Shown piece by piece: positions 1-8,228 of a DNA stretch of 64,000 nt (positions are counted from its first letter, which is position 1; every line of letters starts with the position of its first letter). The stretch lies in contig NZ_JAANIH010000008.1 in the NCBI RefSeq assembly GCF_014529705.1, positions 120,887 to 184,886 of the forward strand. Reading direction: 5' to 3'. The notes under the pieces are model-generated. The model searched no databases. It worked only from the letters and a program-made list of their open reading frames with translations, and was not told the DNA's origin. Source of the stretch: Bradyrhizobium campsiandrae. Lineage in GTDB: Bacteria; Pseudomonadota; Alphaproteobacteria; Rhizobiales; Xanthobacteraceae. Position numbers and translations under genes: made by a program.

Positions 1-974
1 CGATTGTCTCTACGAACTTGATCGAAGCACAAAGGGATTATGAAGAGAGTGGCTGGACCAAACGCGACATAGGGGCTATCCGAGCCTCGGAGCGAGGCTA
101 TTTCTTCAACGGCGAGCCATACACCAATCGTCATGTTGTGTCGAAGGACGAGATTCATAGGGATCCTTTCTTCGTTCAGTTCAGGGCGCAGCACGGCCTT
201 GGACCGTTCGCGGGGGTAGCCGTATCGCCGGACCCGCACGTTGGCGTTGTCCTCTGCATGCAAGGCTATGCGGGTCGATCCGAATATTCCGACGCCGAGC
301 TCGCGACGCTGAGCCGCATCGGACGATATGTCGAGAAATCGCTGCGCCTTTCGATCCGACTCCTGGATGCCGAACTCGCCAAGCTCGGCCTCGGCGACGC
401 CTTGGCGCGCATCGGGATTGGCGTCTTCGCTCTGGACTCACTGGGGCGCGTGGTGTTCTCCAATCCGGCCGGGCAGCGGCTCATAGGAGATCAACTGCAG
501 CTTGTCCAGGACCGGTTGCGGATCGGCTCCGGCGCGGTGCGCAATACGATCGACGAGGTCATCGCGCGGACACTGCGGGGAGATCCGCGCGGCCTGATGG
601 ACGACCCGAAGCCCGTCCTCGTTCAATCAACCGGCGCAGACCGCCGGCTGGTGGTTCATCTCCTGCCGGTCGCGGCGCGAACCAGCCCTGTCGAGCAGTT
701 CCTCACCCATACGCGCGTCATCGTGCTCGCGATCGAGCAGAAGCTCGATAAGCCCGCTGATCCCGCCGTCGTCCGCGACGTACTCGGGCTGACGCTCGGC
801 GAAGCGCGGATCGCCGCCCTCGTTGGAGCGGGTCTGCCTCCCAAAGAGGCTGCTGAGCGACTGGGAATTGCGGAAGATACCGCCCGCAATGTCCTCAAGC
901 GCGTATTCTCAAAGGTCGGCGTATCGCGCCAAAGCGAATTGGCCACTTTGTTGACGAAGCTGGTGCTACGCTGA
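1..974 (+). CDS. LuxR-type helix-turn-helix regulator, 5' end cut by window
   Basis: The reading frame is open from the first bases of the window, so the TTG at 18 is probably an internal codon and the N terminus lies outside. The C-terminal ~65 residues form a LuxR/GerE-type helix-turn-helix (LTLGEARIAALV, then KEAAERLGIAEDTARNVLKR and a final VSRQSELATLL). The middle part (GIGVFALDSLGRVVFSNPAG) is PAS-like. The protein resembles the regulator at 57467-58552 in layout: a long N-terminal sensor region of unknown ligand followed by a C-terminal HTH. It probably acts as a DNA-binding regulator; the target genes are unknown. Confidence 0.8.
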   Translation, partial: IVSTNLIEAQRDYEESGWTKRDIGAIRASERGYFFNGEPYTNRHVVSKDEIHRDPFFVQFRAQHGLGPFAGVAVSPDPHVGVVLCMQGYAGRSEYSDAELATLSRIGRYVEKSLRLSIRLLDAELAKLGLGDALARIGIGVFALDSLGRVVFSNPAGQRLIGDQLQLVQDRLRIGSGAVRNTIDEVIARTLRGDPRGLMDDPKPVLVQSTGADRRLVVHLLPVAARTSPVEQFLTHTRVIVLAIEQKLDKPADPAVVRDVLGLTLGEARIAALVGAGLPPKEAAERLGIAEDTARNVLKRVFSKVGVSRQSELATLLTKLVLR

Positions 975-1130
975 TCGGTTGTTGGCTCGTGGCTGACGTC
1001 CCCGCCGCGGAGGGGCAGGCCCTATCCCCTCGTCCAATGGCCAGCCGCAAAGAGCTGGCCGCGCACTATTCCACTATGGCCAGCCATCGCCTGTTGCAAG
1101 GTTCTGCCGCAGCAGGCGCGGTCTCGAAAA

Positions 1131-1205
1131 TGGCGCTCCCTAGGGGAATCGAACCCCTGTTTCAGCCTTGAGAGGGCCGCGTCCTAACCGCTAGACGAAG
1201 GGAGC
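1131..1205 (-). tRNA. tRNA-Glu (anticodon CTC)
   Basis: Read on the minus strand, the gene begins GCTCCCT and ends AGGGAGC, giving a full 7-bp acceptor stem, then G and an encoded CCA. The D arm contains GTCTAGCGGTTAGGAC. The anticodon stem CGGCC/GGCTG encloses the loop CTCTCAA with anticodon CTC, which reads GAG. The T arm is AGGGG/CCCCT around TTCGATT. The cloverleaf is canonical at 75 nt including CCA. Confidence 0.95.
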
Positions 1206-1261
1206 GTGAGGGCTAGCCAATAGCCTCGAAATTTGTCCGCCGCAAGGACTGAACTGCCGTT

Positions 1262-1606
1262 TTACGGCTCATTGGCAAATTTCAGCTTTCCGGCCGGCTT
1301 GAGCGTGTGGGCGTCGAAGGTGCGGATCTCGGTGACCCCGGCGATATCCAGGGTCACCACGAGGCGGTCGCCGGCAACGCCGGTGGAGACGATCTTGGCA
1401 CCTTTCGGCAGGGTGGCGGTGACGTCGCTCGACGGGTCAGGCGCCCTTCCCTCCGACTTGAAAAGACGATAGCCCACCGCAATCAGGACGGCGCAGACGG
1501 CCAGCGCCGTGGTCAACCCCGCGATCAGCATCATCCGCCGCACCCGCGCGAACAGCGCGGCCTGCTCGGGGGTCGGTTCGGGAACAGCGGTATCAGACGT
1601 CGTCAT
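1262..1606 (-). CDS. Small single-membrane-span protein of unknown function
   Basis: This is a 114-residue protein starting MTTSDTAVPEP. A proline/glutamate-rich N-terminal tail is followed by one strongly hydrophobic segment (about residues 26-46), then a soluble C-terminal domain of beta-rich appearance with VVTLDIAGVTEIRTFD. The longer frame up to 1762 overlaps the pseudouridine synthase, so the ATG at 1606 was chosen. That ATG lies in the same CATG as the start codon of the divergent gene at 1605. The protein is probably anchored in the inner membrane. I do not recognise a named function. Confidence 0.7.
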   Translation of the reverse strand: MTTSDTAVPEPTPEQAALFARVRRMMLIAGLTTALAVCAVLIAVGYRLFKSEGRAPDPSSDVTATLPKGAKIVSTGVAGDRLVVTLDIAGVTEIRTFDAHTLKPAGKLKFANEP

Positions 1607-2612
1607 GGAAAGCTCGGGCTCAGCGCAAAGATTGGAAGTCGTGGTCGAAGGCGACGAGGGCTCGGCCCGGCTCGACCGCGTGCTGGCGGCGCGCCTTCCC
1701 GAGATGTCGCGATCAAGGTTGAAGGCCCTGATTCTGGCAGGCGCCGTGAGCCTGAAGGCCACCGCAGTCCGCGACCCCGCTTATCACGTCGCCTCGGGGG
1801 ATACGATTACAATCGATGTGCCGGAGGCGGCCCCGCCGGAGCCCAGGGGCGAGGACATTGCCCTCGATATCGTGTTCGAGGACGACGACATCATCGTCAT
1901 CAACAAGCCGAAGGGCCTGGTGGTCCATCCCGCGGCCGGGCACGAGACCGGAACCCTGGTTAACGCGCTGATCGCCCATTGCGGCACCTCGCTGTCGGGC
2001 ATCGGCGGCGTCCGCCGGCCCGGCATCGTGCACCGGCTGGACAAGGACACGACCGGATTGATGGTGGTCGCCAAGAACGACCTCGCCCACGCCTCGCTTA
2101 CCGCCCAATTCGCCGACCACGGCCGCACCGGACCGATGCGGCGCGGCTATATGGCGTTCGCTTGGGGGCTGCCGGGCCGGCATCGCGGCACCATCGACGC
2201 GCCGATCGACCGCCATCCGCACGCGCGGGAGAAGATGGCGGTGCGCCAGGGCGGCCGCGAAGCGGTGACGCATTGGGAGCTGCTGGAGAGTTTTAACGGG
2301 CGGGACGGCAAGCCGGTGGCAGCAATGCTGGCCTGCGAGCTCGAAACCGGCCGCACCCACCAGATCCGCGTCCACCTCGCCCATATCGGCCACCCTCTGA
2401 TGGGCGACGCGGTCTATGGCCCCCACTTCAAGACCAAGGCGAACCAGCTCGGTCCCGAGTCGCAAGCCGCTTTGGCGGCGCTTGGGCGGCAGGCTCTCCA
2501 TGCTTATCTATTGGTATTAGAGCACCCCAGAAGCGGAGAACTTCTTCACTGGGAGGCCGGCTTGCCGGAGGATCTGGTACTGCTAGAGCGCGCCCTGAAA
2601 GCGGCGCTATGA
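1605..2612 (+). CDS. RluA-family (RluD-like) ribosomal large subunit pseudouridine synthase
   Basis: This enzyme isomerises uridines to pseudouridine, most likely in 23S rRNA. The 335-residue protein has an N-terminal S4 RNA-binding domain (about residues 8-65, with RLDRVLAARLPEMSRSRLK). The catalytic motif is HRLDKDTTG, with the active-site Asp near residue 146. The conserved ETGRTHQIRVHL motif follows, as in RluA/RluD enzymes. An in-frame start at 1509 exists, but the ATG at 1605 fits the usual length and the S4 domain. The gene lies upstream of rpoH in the same direction. RluD is the likely assignment, since the S4 domain is absent from RluA; RluC cannot be excluded. Confidence 0.92.
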   Translation: MESSGSAQRLEVVVEGDEGSARLDRVLAARLPEMSRSRLKALILAGAVSLKATAVRDPAYHVASGDTITIDVPEAAPPEPRGEDIALDIVFEDDDIIVINKPKGLVVHPAAGHETGTLVNALIAHCGTSLSGIGGVRRPGIVHRLDKDTTGLMVVAKNDLAHASLTAQFADHGRTGPMRRGYMAFAWGLPGRHRGTIDAPIDRHPHAREKMAVRQGGREAVTHWELLESFNGRDGKPVAAMLACELETGRTHQIRVHLAHIGHPLMGDAVYGPHFKTKANQLGPESQAALAALGRQALHAYLLVLEHPRSGELLHWEAGLPEDLVLLERALKAAL

Positions 2613-2831
2613 CGCAGCCCCCTTAGGAAAGTCGTTACATTACAAAAAGTTATGGCTGCCACACGGGGACGTGACGTCAGCAATCCTTCCCTTTTTGCCC
2701 CCCGATGGGGTATATTGCGCCTGCGTTGGAAAGGACCAACGTGGAACATCGCAGCTACGGCCGGCTTTAACCAAGCGGTCGTCTGCCTGGCCCGCCGCTA
2801 TCGGGGGCCTGAACCTTTGGAGGGCTTCACA

Positions 2832-3731
2832 ATGGCCCGTACCGCTGCTTTGCCGGTCCTCAATGGAGAATCCGGCCTTTCTCGCTACCTCGCCGAGATC
2901 CGCAAGTTCCCGATGCTGGAACCCCAGCAGGAATACATGCTCGCCAAGCGTTGGCGCGAGCATGACGATCGCGACGCGGCACATCAACTCGTCACCAGCC
3001 ATCTCCGGCTCGTCGCCAAGATTGCCATGGGCTATCGCGGCTACGGCTTGCCGATCTCCGAGGTCGTCTCGGAAGGCAATGTCGGCCTGATGCAGGCGGT
3101 GAAGCGTTTCGAGCCCGAGAAGGGCTTCCGTCTCGCCACATACGCGATGTGGTGGATCAAGGCGTCGATTCAAGAGTACATCCTGCGTTCCTGGTCGCTC
3201 GTGAAGATGGGCACCACCGCGAACCAAAAGAAGCTGTTCTTCAACCTGCGCAAGGCGAAGAGCAAGATCAACGCGCTGGACGAAGGCGATCTCCGCCCCG
3301 ACCAGGTCGCGACCATTGCCAAGCGCCTCGGCGTGACGGACCAGGACGTGATCGACATGAACCGCCGACTCGGTGGCGATGCGTCGCTCAACGCTCCGAT
3401 CCGCGACGACGGCGAAGCCGGCGAATGGCAGGACTGGCTGGTCGACAACACGCCCAACCAGGAAGCCATGATGGCGGAGCACGAGGAGTACGATCACCGC
3501 CGTGATGCGCTGAACGGCGCCATGGGCGTGCTCAACCCGCGTGAACGTCGCATCTTCGAGGCCCGCCGCCTCGCCGATGAGCCGATGACGCTGGAAGACC
3601 TTGCCGCCGAGTTCGGCGTGTCGCGCGAACGCGTCCGCCAGATCGAGGTTCGCGCCTTCGAGAAGGTGCAGTCCGCGGTCAAGGGCACGATCGCAAGGCA
3701 GGAACAGGCTGCGCTGGAAGCCGCGCACTAA
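2832..3731 (+). CDS. rpoH: RNA polymerase heat-shock sigma factor RpoH (sigma-32)
   Basis: This 299-residue sigma-70 family protein directs RNA polymerase to heat-shock promoters. Region 2 is visible as VSEGNVGLMQAVKRFEPEKG followed by LATYAMWWIKASIQEYIL. The RpoH box (QKKLFFNLRKAK, near residue 132), which separates RpoH from other sigma factors, is present. Region 4 carries the C-terminal helix-turn-helix FGVSRERVRQIEVRAFEKV. The start at 2832 is preceded by GGAGGG at a good distance; the open frame back to 2652 lacks family sequence. A strong terminator follows at 3775. Bradyrhizobia carry several rpoH copies; which paralogue this is cannot be settled here, although RpoH2 is plausible. Confidence 0.95.
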   Translation: MARTAALPVLNGESGLSRYLAEIRKFPMLEPQQEYMLAKRWREHDDRDAAHQLVTSHLRLVAKIAMGYRGYGLPISEVVSEGNVGLMQAVKRFEPEKGFRLATYAMWWIKASIQEYILRSWSLVKMGTTANQKKLFFNLRKAKSKINALDEGDLRPDQVATIAKRLGVTDQDVIDMNRRLGGDASLNAPIRDDGEAGEWQDWLVDNTPNQEAMMAEHEEYDHRRDALNGAMGVLNPRERRIFEARRLADEPMTLEDLAAEFGVSRERVRQIEVRAFEKVQSAVKGTIARQEQAALEAAH

Positions 3732-3774
3732 GCGCGGCTTTTCGCGCCAGACATTGGCGGATCGAAACAAGACG

Positions 3775-3802
3775 AAAAGCCGGCGGCAACGCCGGCTTTT
3801 TT
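3775..3802 (+). terminator. Rho-independent terminator of rpoH
   Basis: The stem AAAAGCCGGCG / CGCCGGCTTTT encloses a GCAA loop and is followed by further T residues. It sits 44 bp after the rpoH stop codon. Confidence 0.9.
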
Positions 3803-4171
3803 GTTGTGTGAGCTACCGCATGTTCGCGCGATGTGCCGGCGGGACATCTTGAACGGATCCCGCCCGAATTGCCCGAGCAGCCGGGATTGATCCGGCGCTG
3901 CCCGGCTGAATAGCGCAGCCGGTCCAGCGCTCCAATCAATCGCGCTTGTCGCGAGACGGTCGCTGGTGTATGTGCTGCCGCCCGGCGCGACGTGGCGCCC
4001 TTGGTTCAGCGCTTTCGAGGGAGGCGGCATGATTACAGATCGATGCGTTCTGACCGCCGCCGTTGCTGACTGGCCACCGGTCACGAGCTGAACGCCGCTT
4101 AGCGGCTGCTCTTCATTCATTCCATCTGACTATGAGGGGCGTGACGCAACACGGCGTCGCGCCGTGTCGTC
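3803..4171. other. Intergenic stretch without a recognisable gene
   Basis: About 370 bp lie between the rpoH terminator and the next ORF. Short frames on both strands show no recognisable family, ribosome-binding site or composition bias. It presumably contains the promoter of the downstream gene, but I cannot point to it. Confidence 0.5.
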
Positions 4172-4564
4172 ATGTATTTGCGGTTCGTTACACCGCTCGT
4201 CCACCCGTACAGCCGCGTGGAGAGCGGCTTCTTTCGCGCGTCCTGGTACGTCCAGCGCAACGATTGTCCGGACTGGATCCGGCAGGAGCTCGCGGACCAG
4301 TTCGACTGGTTCGGGGAGCATCTGCCGCTTCCCGGCCGCATCGCGCGGCACTTCAAGCGGCGCGATACGATCTGGGGAATCTGCTGGTTCGATCCTGCGG
4401 CACGCGAGGCTGTCAGCCGCGCACGCTACTGCGCCTGGTTGCTCGAAGAGGGAGGTCTGCCGGTGCGCACCATCACCACCTCGCGCCAGCGCGAAGTGAT
4501 CTGGCGCGACGCGCACCAGATCGTCACGAAGCCCTGCGCCGACCTTCCCAAGGCATTCCCGTGA
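4172..4564 (+). CDS. Conserved hypothetical protein, 130 residues
   Basis: This is a soluble protein starting MYLRFVTPLVHPYSRVESG. It is rich in Trp, Arg and Asp (DWIRQELADQFDWFGEHL, IWGICWFDPAAREA). There is no signal peptide or membrane span. Codon use is typical of the high-G+C neighbours and the shadow frames are much less protein-like, which supports it as a real gene. It is convergent with the amidase gene at 4595. No function can be assigned. Confidence 0.7.
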   Translation: MYLRFVTPLVHPYSRVESGFFRASWYVQRNDCPDWIRQELADQFDWFGEHLPLPGRIARHFKRRDTIWGICWFDPAAREAVSRARYCAWLLEEGGLPVRTITTSRQREVIWRDAHQIVTKPCADLPKAFP

Positions 4565-4594
4565 CCTTGGGAAGGCTCGCTGCGCAGGGGGACC

Positions 4595-5218
4595 CTATTC
4601 GCCCCATGCCCGCGCCAGCGTCGCGAGCCAACAGCCTTCGCAATAGCGCGCATCCTTGAAGTCGATCCAGTTGTGGGCATAGACGTGATCGAGCGGGATG
4701 CCGTAGCGCGCGCGCAGGACTTGGACCAGGATCTTCCAGGCCGCGACTTGCGCTTCGGTCGAACCGATCGTGACATCGGGATAGTTGCCGGCGAACTCGA
4801 CGCCGATTGAATTGTCGCGCACAACCTGATGATAGGTCACGCTGTTGTCGACGTATTTGTTGTCATTGCGGTTGGCGCCGTCGGTATGGGTCGGCACGAG
4901 ATTGTCCGCGACCGACCAATAGACCGTGCCGTCGGTCTCGACCCAGACCATCACGCCGCGCCGGGTTGGATTCCTGGACTGCTCCTGCGCACCGCCGCGC
5001 GCTGAGCCGGATGGACCCTCGGTCTGGTGCACGATGATGTTGCGCCAGGGGTGGGCATCGGCGACATCGCCCCACGGCGCCAGCCAGACGATCTTCAGCC
5101 CCGGAATGTCAGGCGTGCCGGAGCTGCGCGCGAGCCTGGCGAGCTCGGCGTCCAATGCAAAGGCGGGAGTGATCAGAACAGCGGCGAGAACCGCCGCGAC
5201 AAGACGAGATATCATCAT
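4595..5218 (-). CDS. Exported N-acetylmuramoyl-L-alanine amidase (amidase_2 family)
   Basis: The enzyme cleaves the bond between N-acetylmuramate and the peptide in murein or its fragments. The 207-residue protein begins with a signal peptide (hydrophobic to about residue 21, ending PAFA). The amidase_2/AmpD-type zinc site is suggested by His64 in IIVHQTEG and a second His near 182 in VYAHNWIDFKD. SIGVEFAGNY is a further family motif. Location is probably periplasmic, unlike cytosolic AmpD. It could act in cell-wall recycling or remodelling. No operon partner is evident: the cyclase gene upstream is in the same direction but separated by a short gap. Confidence 0.85.
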   Translation of the reverse strand: MMISRLVAAVLAAVLITPAFALDAELARLARSSGTPDIPGLKIVWLAPWGDVADAHPWRNIIVHQTEGPSGSARGGAQEQSRNPTRRGVMVWVETDGTVYWSVADNLVPTHTDGANRNDNKYVDNSVTYHQVVRDNSIGVEFAGNYPDVTIGSTEAQVAAWKILVQVLRARYGIPLDHVYAHNWIDFKDARYCEGCWLATLARAWGE

Positions 5219-5251
5219 CGCAATCCGACTATGGATCCGAGCGTAGCAGAT

Positions 5252-6454
5252 CTACGCGAATTTGCGCGCGGCTTCGACCGGCTCGGGCGACAGCGGCGGG
5301 GCCGGATCATAGACTGCAAAGTCGTTCTTGCCGTTCTTCTTGGCGGCATAGAGGGCGTGGTCGGCGTGGGCGATCAGCCGGTCCGGAAACTGGCCGATGC
5401 CGCGATTCCATTCCGCAACGCCGATCGAGATCGCGATCGGGATGTCCCTGCCGGAGCACTCGGCGGCGTCCTGGCGGCAGACCTCCAGGATACGGCGGGC
5501 GATCAGCCCGCCTTCGCGCAAGGACGAGGACGGCAGCACGACGCAGAACTCGTCGCCGCCTGTGCGGGCGAGCATATCGCCGGGGCGGAGGCGCGTCTGT
5601 GCCATCAGGGTGAAGTGCTGGAGGCAGGCATCGCCCGCAGCGTGGCCATAGGTATCGTTGACGGTCTTGAACCCGTCGAGGTCGATCACCAGCAGCGAGA
5701 ACGGCTCCCCGCTGCGCTCCGAACGGGCGCATTCCTCGGACAGCCGCTGCAACAGGTGGCGGCGGTTGGCGACACCGGTGAGGTCGTCGAGCAGCGCCAG
5801 GTCGGCGACCTCGTTGCGGAGGCGATCCATCGCCATCAGCAGGAAGCCGAAATTGAGTGTCATCGACAGGAACAGCAGCACCAGCACCATGGCGGCATGG
5901 TTCTGACCGCGCGCGACGGTCGAGAAATCGCTGCCGAGCGTGTTGCCGATCGTACGGACCACGAAGACCACGATCATGCTGAGGATGACGATGCCGGCAA
6001 GCCGCGCGCCGGGACTGGCGCGGCCCTCCGGCGGCGACAGCAGCAGGCGCAACGACAGCACCAGAGGCAAGCCCTGGCCAATGGTGTAACAGAGCATTCG
6101 CAGCTGCATCTGGTCGAAGACGAACTTGAAGAACATGACACCGGCGAGGCTCGCGGCCGTGCTCGCGACCATGAGGCGCCAGGATGCCGGCCGATCGTAG
6201 AAACGCTGAATGCCCGCAGCCGCAAAACAGCTCGCGGCGATGATGCCGGCGCCCCCGAACAGCAGGGGCACCACGGAATTGATGTACAGGCCGGTTAACG
6301 CGGTGATCGCACCAGCTGCGCCGACGAAAGCCGACGCCATCCAGAACCGCGCGGCTTCGAATTTGGGATAGGAGCGCGTCACGTAGGCCCAGACCAGGCC
6401 GAGCGCCGAGAAGTTGACGACGAAAACCATCCAGAGCGTCGGTACGTTCAGCAT
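5252..6454 (-). CDS. Membrane-bound GGDEF diguanylate cyclase
   Basis: This protein makes the second messenger cyclic di-GMP from two GTP. The N-terminal half (about residues 1-190) consists of six to seven hydrophobic segments, probably a membrane sensor. The C-terminal GGDEF domain has an intact active site, TGGDEFCVVLP. An RxxD inhibitory site (RPGD) lies five residues before GGDEF, so product feedback inhibition is expected. No EAL domain is present. The ATG at 6454 (MLNVPTLWMVF) is preferred over the upstream in-frame start at 6541 because it begins directly at the first membrane segment. The signal sensed is unknown. Confidence 0.9.
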   Translation of the reverse strand: MLNVPTLWMVFVVNFSALGLVWAYVTRSYPKFEAARFWMASAFVGAAGAITALTGLYINSVVPLLFGGAGIIAASCFAAAGIQRFYDRPASWRLMVASTAASLAGVMFFKFVFDQMQLRMLCYTIGQGLPLVLSLRLLLSPPEGRASPGARLAGIVILSMIVVFVVRTIGNTLGSDFSTVARGQNHAAMVLVLLFLSMTLNFGFLLMAMDRLRNEVADLALLDDLTGVANRRHLLQRLSEECARSERSGEPFSLLVIDLDGFKTVNDTYGHAAGDACLQHFTLMAQTRLRPGDMLARTGGDEFCVVLPSSSLREGGLIARRILEVCRQDAAECSGRDIPIAISIGVAEWNRGIGQFPDRLIAHADHALYAAKKNGKNDFAVYDPAPPLSPEPVEAARKFA

Positions 6455-6871
6455 GGCGCCCGCGATACGCGCAGCGTCCCGCCCCCTGTCTCCAGCAGAA
6501 GTTCGTCCATGACCCGTCCCCGTGTTCTTGCGGAAGATCATGCGCGGGTTGCGCTTAACGGAACCTCACTGCGATCTGCGAAAGCGCGCCCTTGGTTTTG
6601 AATTCATGAACACCGCGCCGCGGTTATCGGATCGTTAGGCACGTCGTCTGCGTCGATGCACGGTCGCCTCGCCGCCCATCGCGATGCGGATTCGCGGGCC
6701 AAAATCACCTGAAAATGCATCTGAGCTGTGGATAACGGGATGACGCGGATGTGACAACGCGGGGCAGAGAGGCGCGAATCTGCTGAGCTTGTGATCGAGG
6801 ATGTTGCGAGGCTGGCCCTCCGCCGAGCGTTCCTCGTGTCGCGTTTCACCATTAACCCTTAAGAGGCTCCT
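6455..6871. other. Divergent intergenic region upstream of the cyclase and the Lys/Ala peptide
   Basis: About 420 bp separate the cyclase start from the small peptide. It must hold promoters for both directions. The 82-residue minus-strand frame at 6604-6852 shows no family features and is not called. The SD-like AGAGG just before 6872 belongs to the peptide gene. Confidence 0.4.
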
Positions 6872-6940
6872 ATGGCTAAGAAAGCGAAGAAGGCGACGAA
6901 GAAGAAGGCGAAAAAGGCCAAGAAGGCGAAGAAGAAGTAA
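6872..6940 (+). CDS. 22-residue lysine/alanine-rich basic peptide
   Basis: The ATG at 6872 opens a 22-codon frame encoding only Met, Ala, Lys and one Thr, in repeating KKA steps, ending TAA at 6938-6940. AGAGG lies five bases upstream of the start. The composition resembles the tails of histone-H1-like or Lys-rich nucleoid proteins, suggesting nucleic-acid binding, but the peptide is too short for any domain. Two hairpins follow (6959-6986 and 7015-7044), the second with a T run, so a discrete short transcript is likely. It is shorter than usual annotation cut-offs. Confidence 0.6.
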   Translation: MAKKAKKATKKKAKKAKKAKKK

Positions 6941-6958
6941 CGCGGCTTCTTTTTCTTT

Positions 6959-6986
6959 GCCCGGGTGGAGCTCGCTCCGCCCGGGC
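6959..6986. other. Strong GC hairpin behind the Lys/Ala peptide
   Basis: GCCCGGG and CCCGGGC at the ends and GGAGC/GCTCC inside form a near-perfect 12-bp stem around a TC loop with one T/G mismatch position. No T run follows, so it may stabilise the mRNA 3' end rather than terminate. Confidence 0.6.
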
Positions 6987-7014
6987 GTCGGGATGGGTCT
7001 AAAATTGCAAGACC

Positions 7015-7044
7015 GAAAGCGGCGGGCAAAAGGCCCGCTTTTTT
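7015..7044 (+). terminator. Rho-independent terminator
   Basis: GCGGGC / GCCCGC around an AAAAG loop is followed by six T residues. It ends the transcript of the small peptide and lies just before the 3' end of the convergent LysE-type gene. Confidence 0.8.
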
Positions 7045-7049
7045 ATTGG

Positions 7050-7661
7050 CTAGCGTTCGGCGAAGGCGAGCTTGGCCCCTAACAGGGCAAAGCCGGCGGC
7101 AAAAGAACGGCGCAGCCAGGCCATCACACCGGGCCGAGAGATGACGCGCTCGCGCACGGACGCCGCGCAGAGGCCGTAGAGGACGAACACTGCAAACGTC
7201 ATCGCCATGAAGGCGCCGCTCAGTTCCAGCATCCGCGCCAGCACATGCACCTCGTCAACTGCAATGAACTGCGGCAGGAAGGCGAGGAAGAAGATCGAGA
7301 GTTTTGGATTGAGGATGTTGATCAGGAAGCCGGTGACGATGACCCGACCGCTCGATCGCTCCTCGATCTGGCCGTCGACCGCAAGTGCCCCCGTCTCCCG
7401 CAGCGCCTGCCAGGACATATAGAGCAGATAGGCCACGCCGCACCATTTCAGGGCGGCAAAGGCGAGCGCGCTGGTATGGAGCACGGCGGCAAGCCCGAGC
7501 ATCGCAGCACACATGTGGGGCACGATCCCGAGCGTGCAGCCGACGGCGGCCGCGACGCTGGCGCGCGAACCGCGCGTGAGCGCGGCCGCCAGCGTGTAGA
7601 GGACGCCGGTCCCCGGTGAGGCGACGACGATCAGCGAGGTGAGCAGAAAGGACCAGGACAT
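7050..7661 (-). CDS. LysE/RhtB-family amino acid exporter
   Basis: This is an inner-membrane exporter of amino acids or related metabolites (family knowledge; substrate unknown). The 203-residue protein has about six hydrophobic segments. The family signature is near the N terminus (ASPGTGVLYTLAAALTRGSR) and NPKLSIFFLAFLPQF is in the middle. The ATG at 7661 (MSWSFLLTSLIVV) is the family-type start; the frame extends to 7700 without conserved sequence. A second member of the same family is at 23164-23784. Confidence 0.9.
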   Translation of the reverse strand: MSWSFLLTSLIVVASPGTGVLYTLAAALTRGSRASVAAAVGCTLGIVPHMCAAMLGLAAVLHTSALAFAALKWCGVAYLLYMSWQALRETGALAVDGQIEERSSGRVIVTGFLINILNPKLSIFFLAFLPQFIAVDEVHVLARMLELSGAFMAMTFAVFVLYGLCAASVRERVISRPGVMAWLRRSFAAGFALLGAKLAFAER

Positions 7662-7727
7662 GCCTCGTCCTACCATCCCTGACGCTTGCCGAGAAGACAC
7701 GACCCGGTCAGCGCCAAGGGTCGCGCC

Positions 7728-8102
7728 TCAATTGAGCTGGGCGATCTCGGCCTCGCGCAACACATCGAGCGGGGCCCAGGGCTTGGCCCAGAACTTTGCG
7801 CCGTCCGGCAGGGGCTGCATCAAGGGGCGGCCGGACGTCACGACGACATCGAGCTTCGGATTGCGGTCCTTGGCGACATGGGCGAGCTCGACGCCGTTCA
7901 TGCGGCCGGCGAGCTGCACATCGGTCAGCATCAGGCAGAGCGCGCCGGCGTTCTTGTCCAGCACACGCTCGGCCGCTTCCGCGCTTTCGCACTGGATGAC
8001 CCGGTAGCCGCTCTCTTCAAGCAGCAGGCAGAGCATCTCCCGCTGCATGAGATCATCTTCAACGATGAGGGCGGTTGCAGGCAATGGCGTTGATTGTCCC
8101 AT
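7728..8102 (-). CDS. Stand-alone response-regulator receiver protein
   Basis: This 124-residue single-domain receiver (CheY-like) has no output domain. The acidic pocket is Glu15/Asp16/Asp17 (IVEDD), the phospho-acceptor is Asp61 in MLTDVQLAG, and the conserved Lys is near 108 (FWAKPW). The start at 8102 is set by GGGAG six bases upstream; the minus-strand frame continues to 9224 only as antisense of the dehydrogenase gene. Such proteins relay or quench phosphate from a hybrid kinase. The partner is unknown; the hybrid kinase at 28358 is not adjacent. Confidence 0.88.
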   Translation of the reverse strand: MGQSTPLPATALIVEDDLMQREMLCLLLEESGYRVIQCESAEAAERVLDKNAGALCLMLTDVQLAGRMNGVELAHVAKDRNPKLDVVVTSGRPLMQPLPDGAKFWAKPWAPLDVLREAEIAQLN

Positions 8103-8228
8103 CGGCGGCTCCCAATGCTTGCCTCCGTTCAAGTAACGCATGTTAAAGAGAGAGCGGGAGATCGGTTCGGTTCCAAACTGAAAAAAGTGTGGAATCTTGT
8201 TCCGCATCAGGGCTTGACGGGAGGCATC

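Noticed and set aside
989..1171. 60-residue plus-strand frame after the first regulator
   Set aside because: It overlaps the tRNA-Glu gene on the other strand and has no SD or family sequence.
1713..2501. 262-residue minus-strand frame over the pseudouridine synthase gene
   Set aside because: Typical high-G+C shadow frame; the plus strand has clear catalytic motifs.
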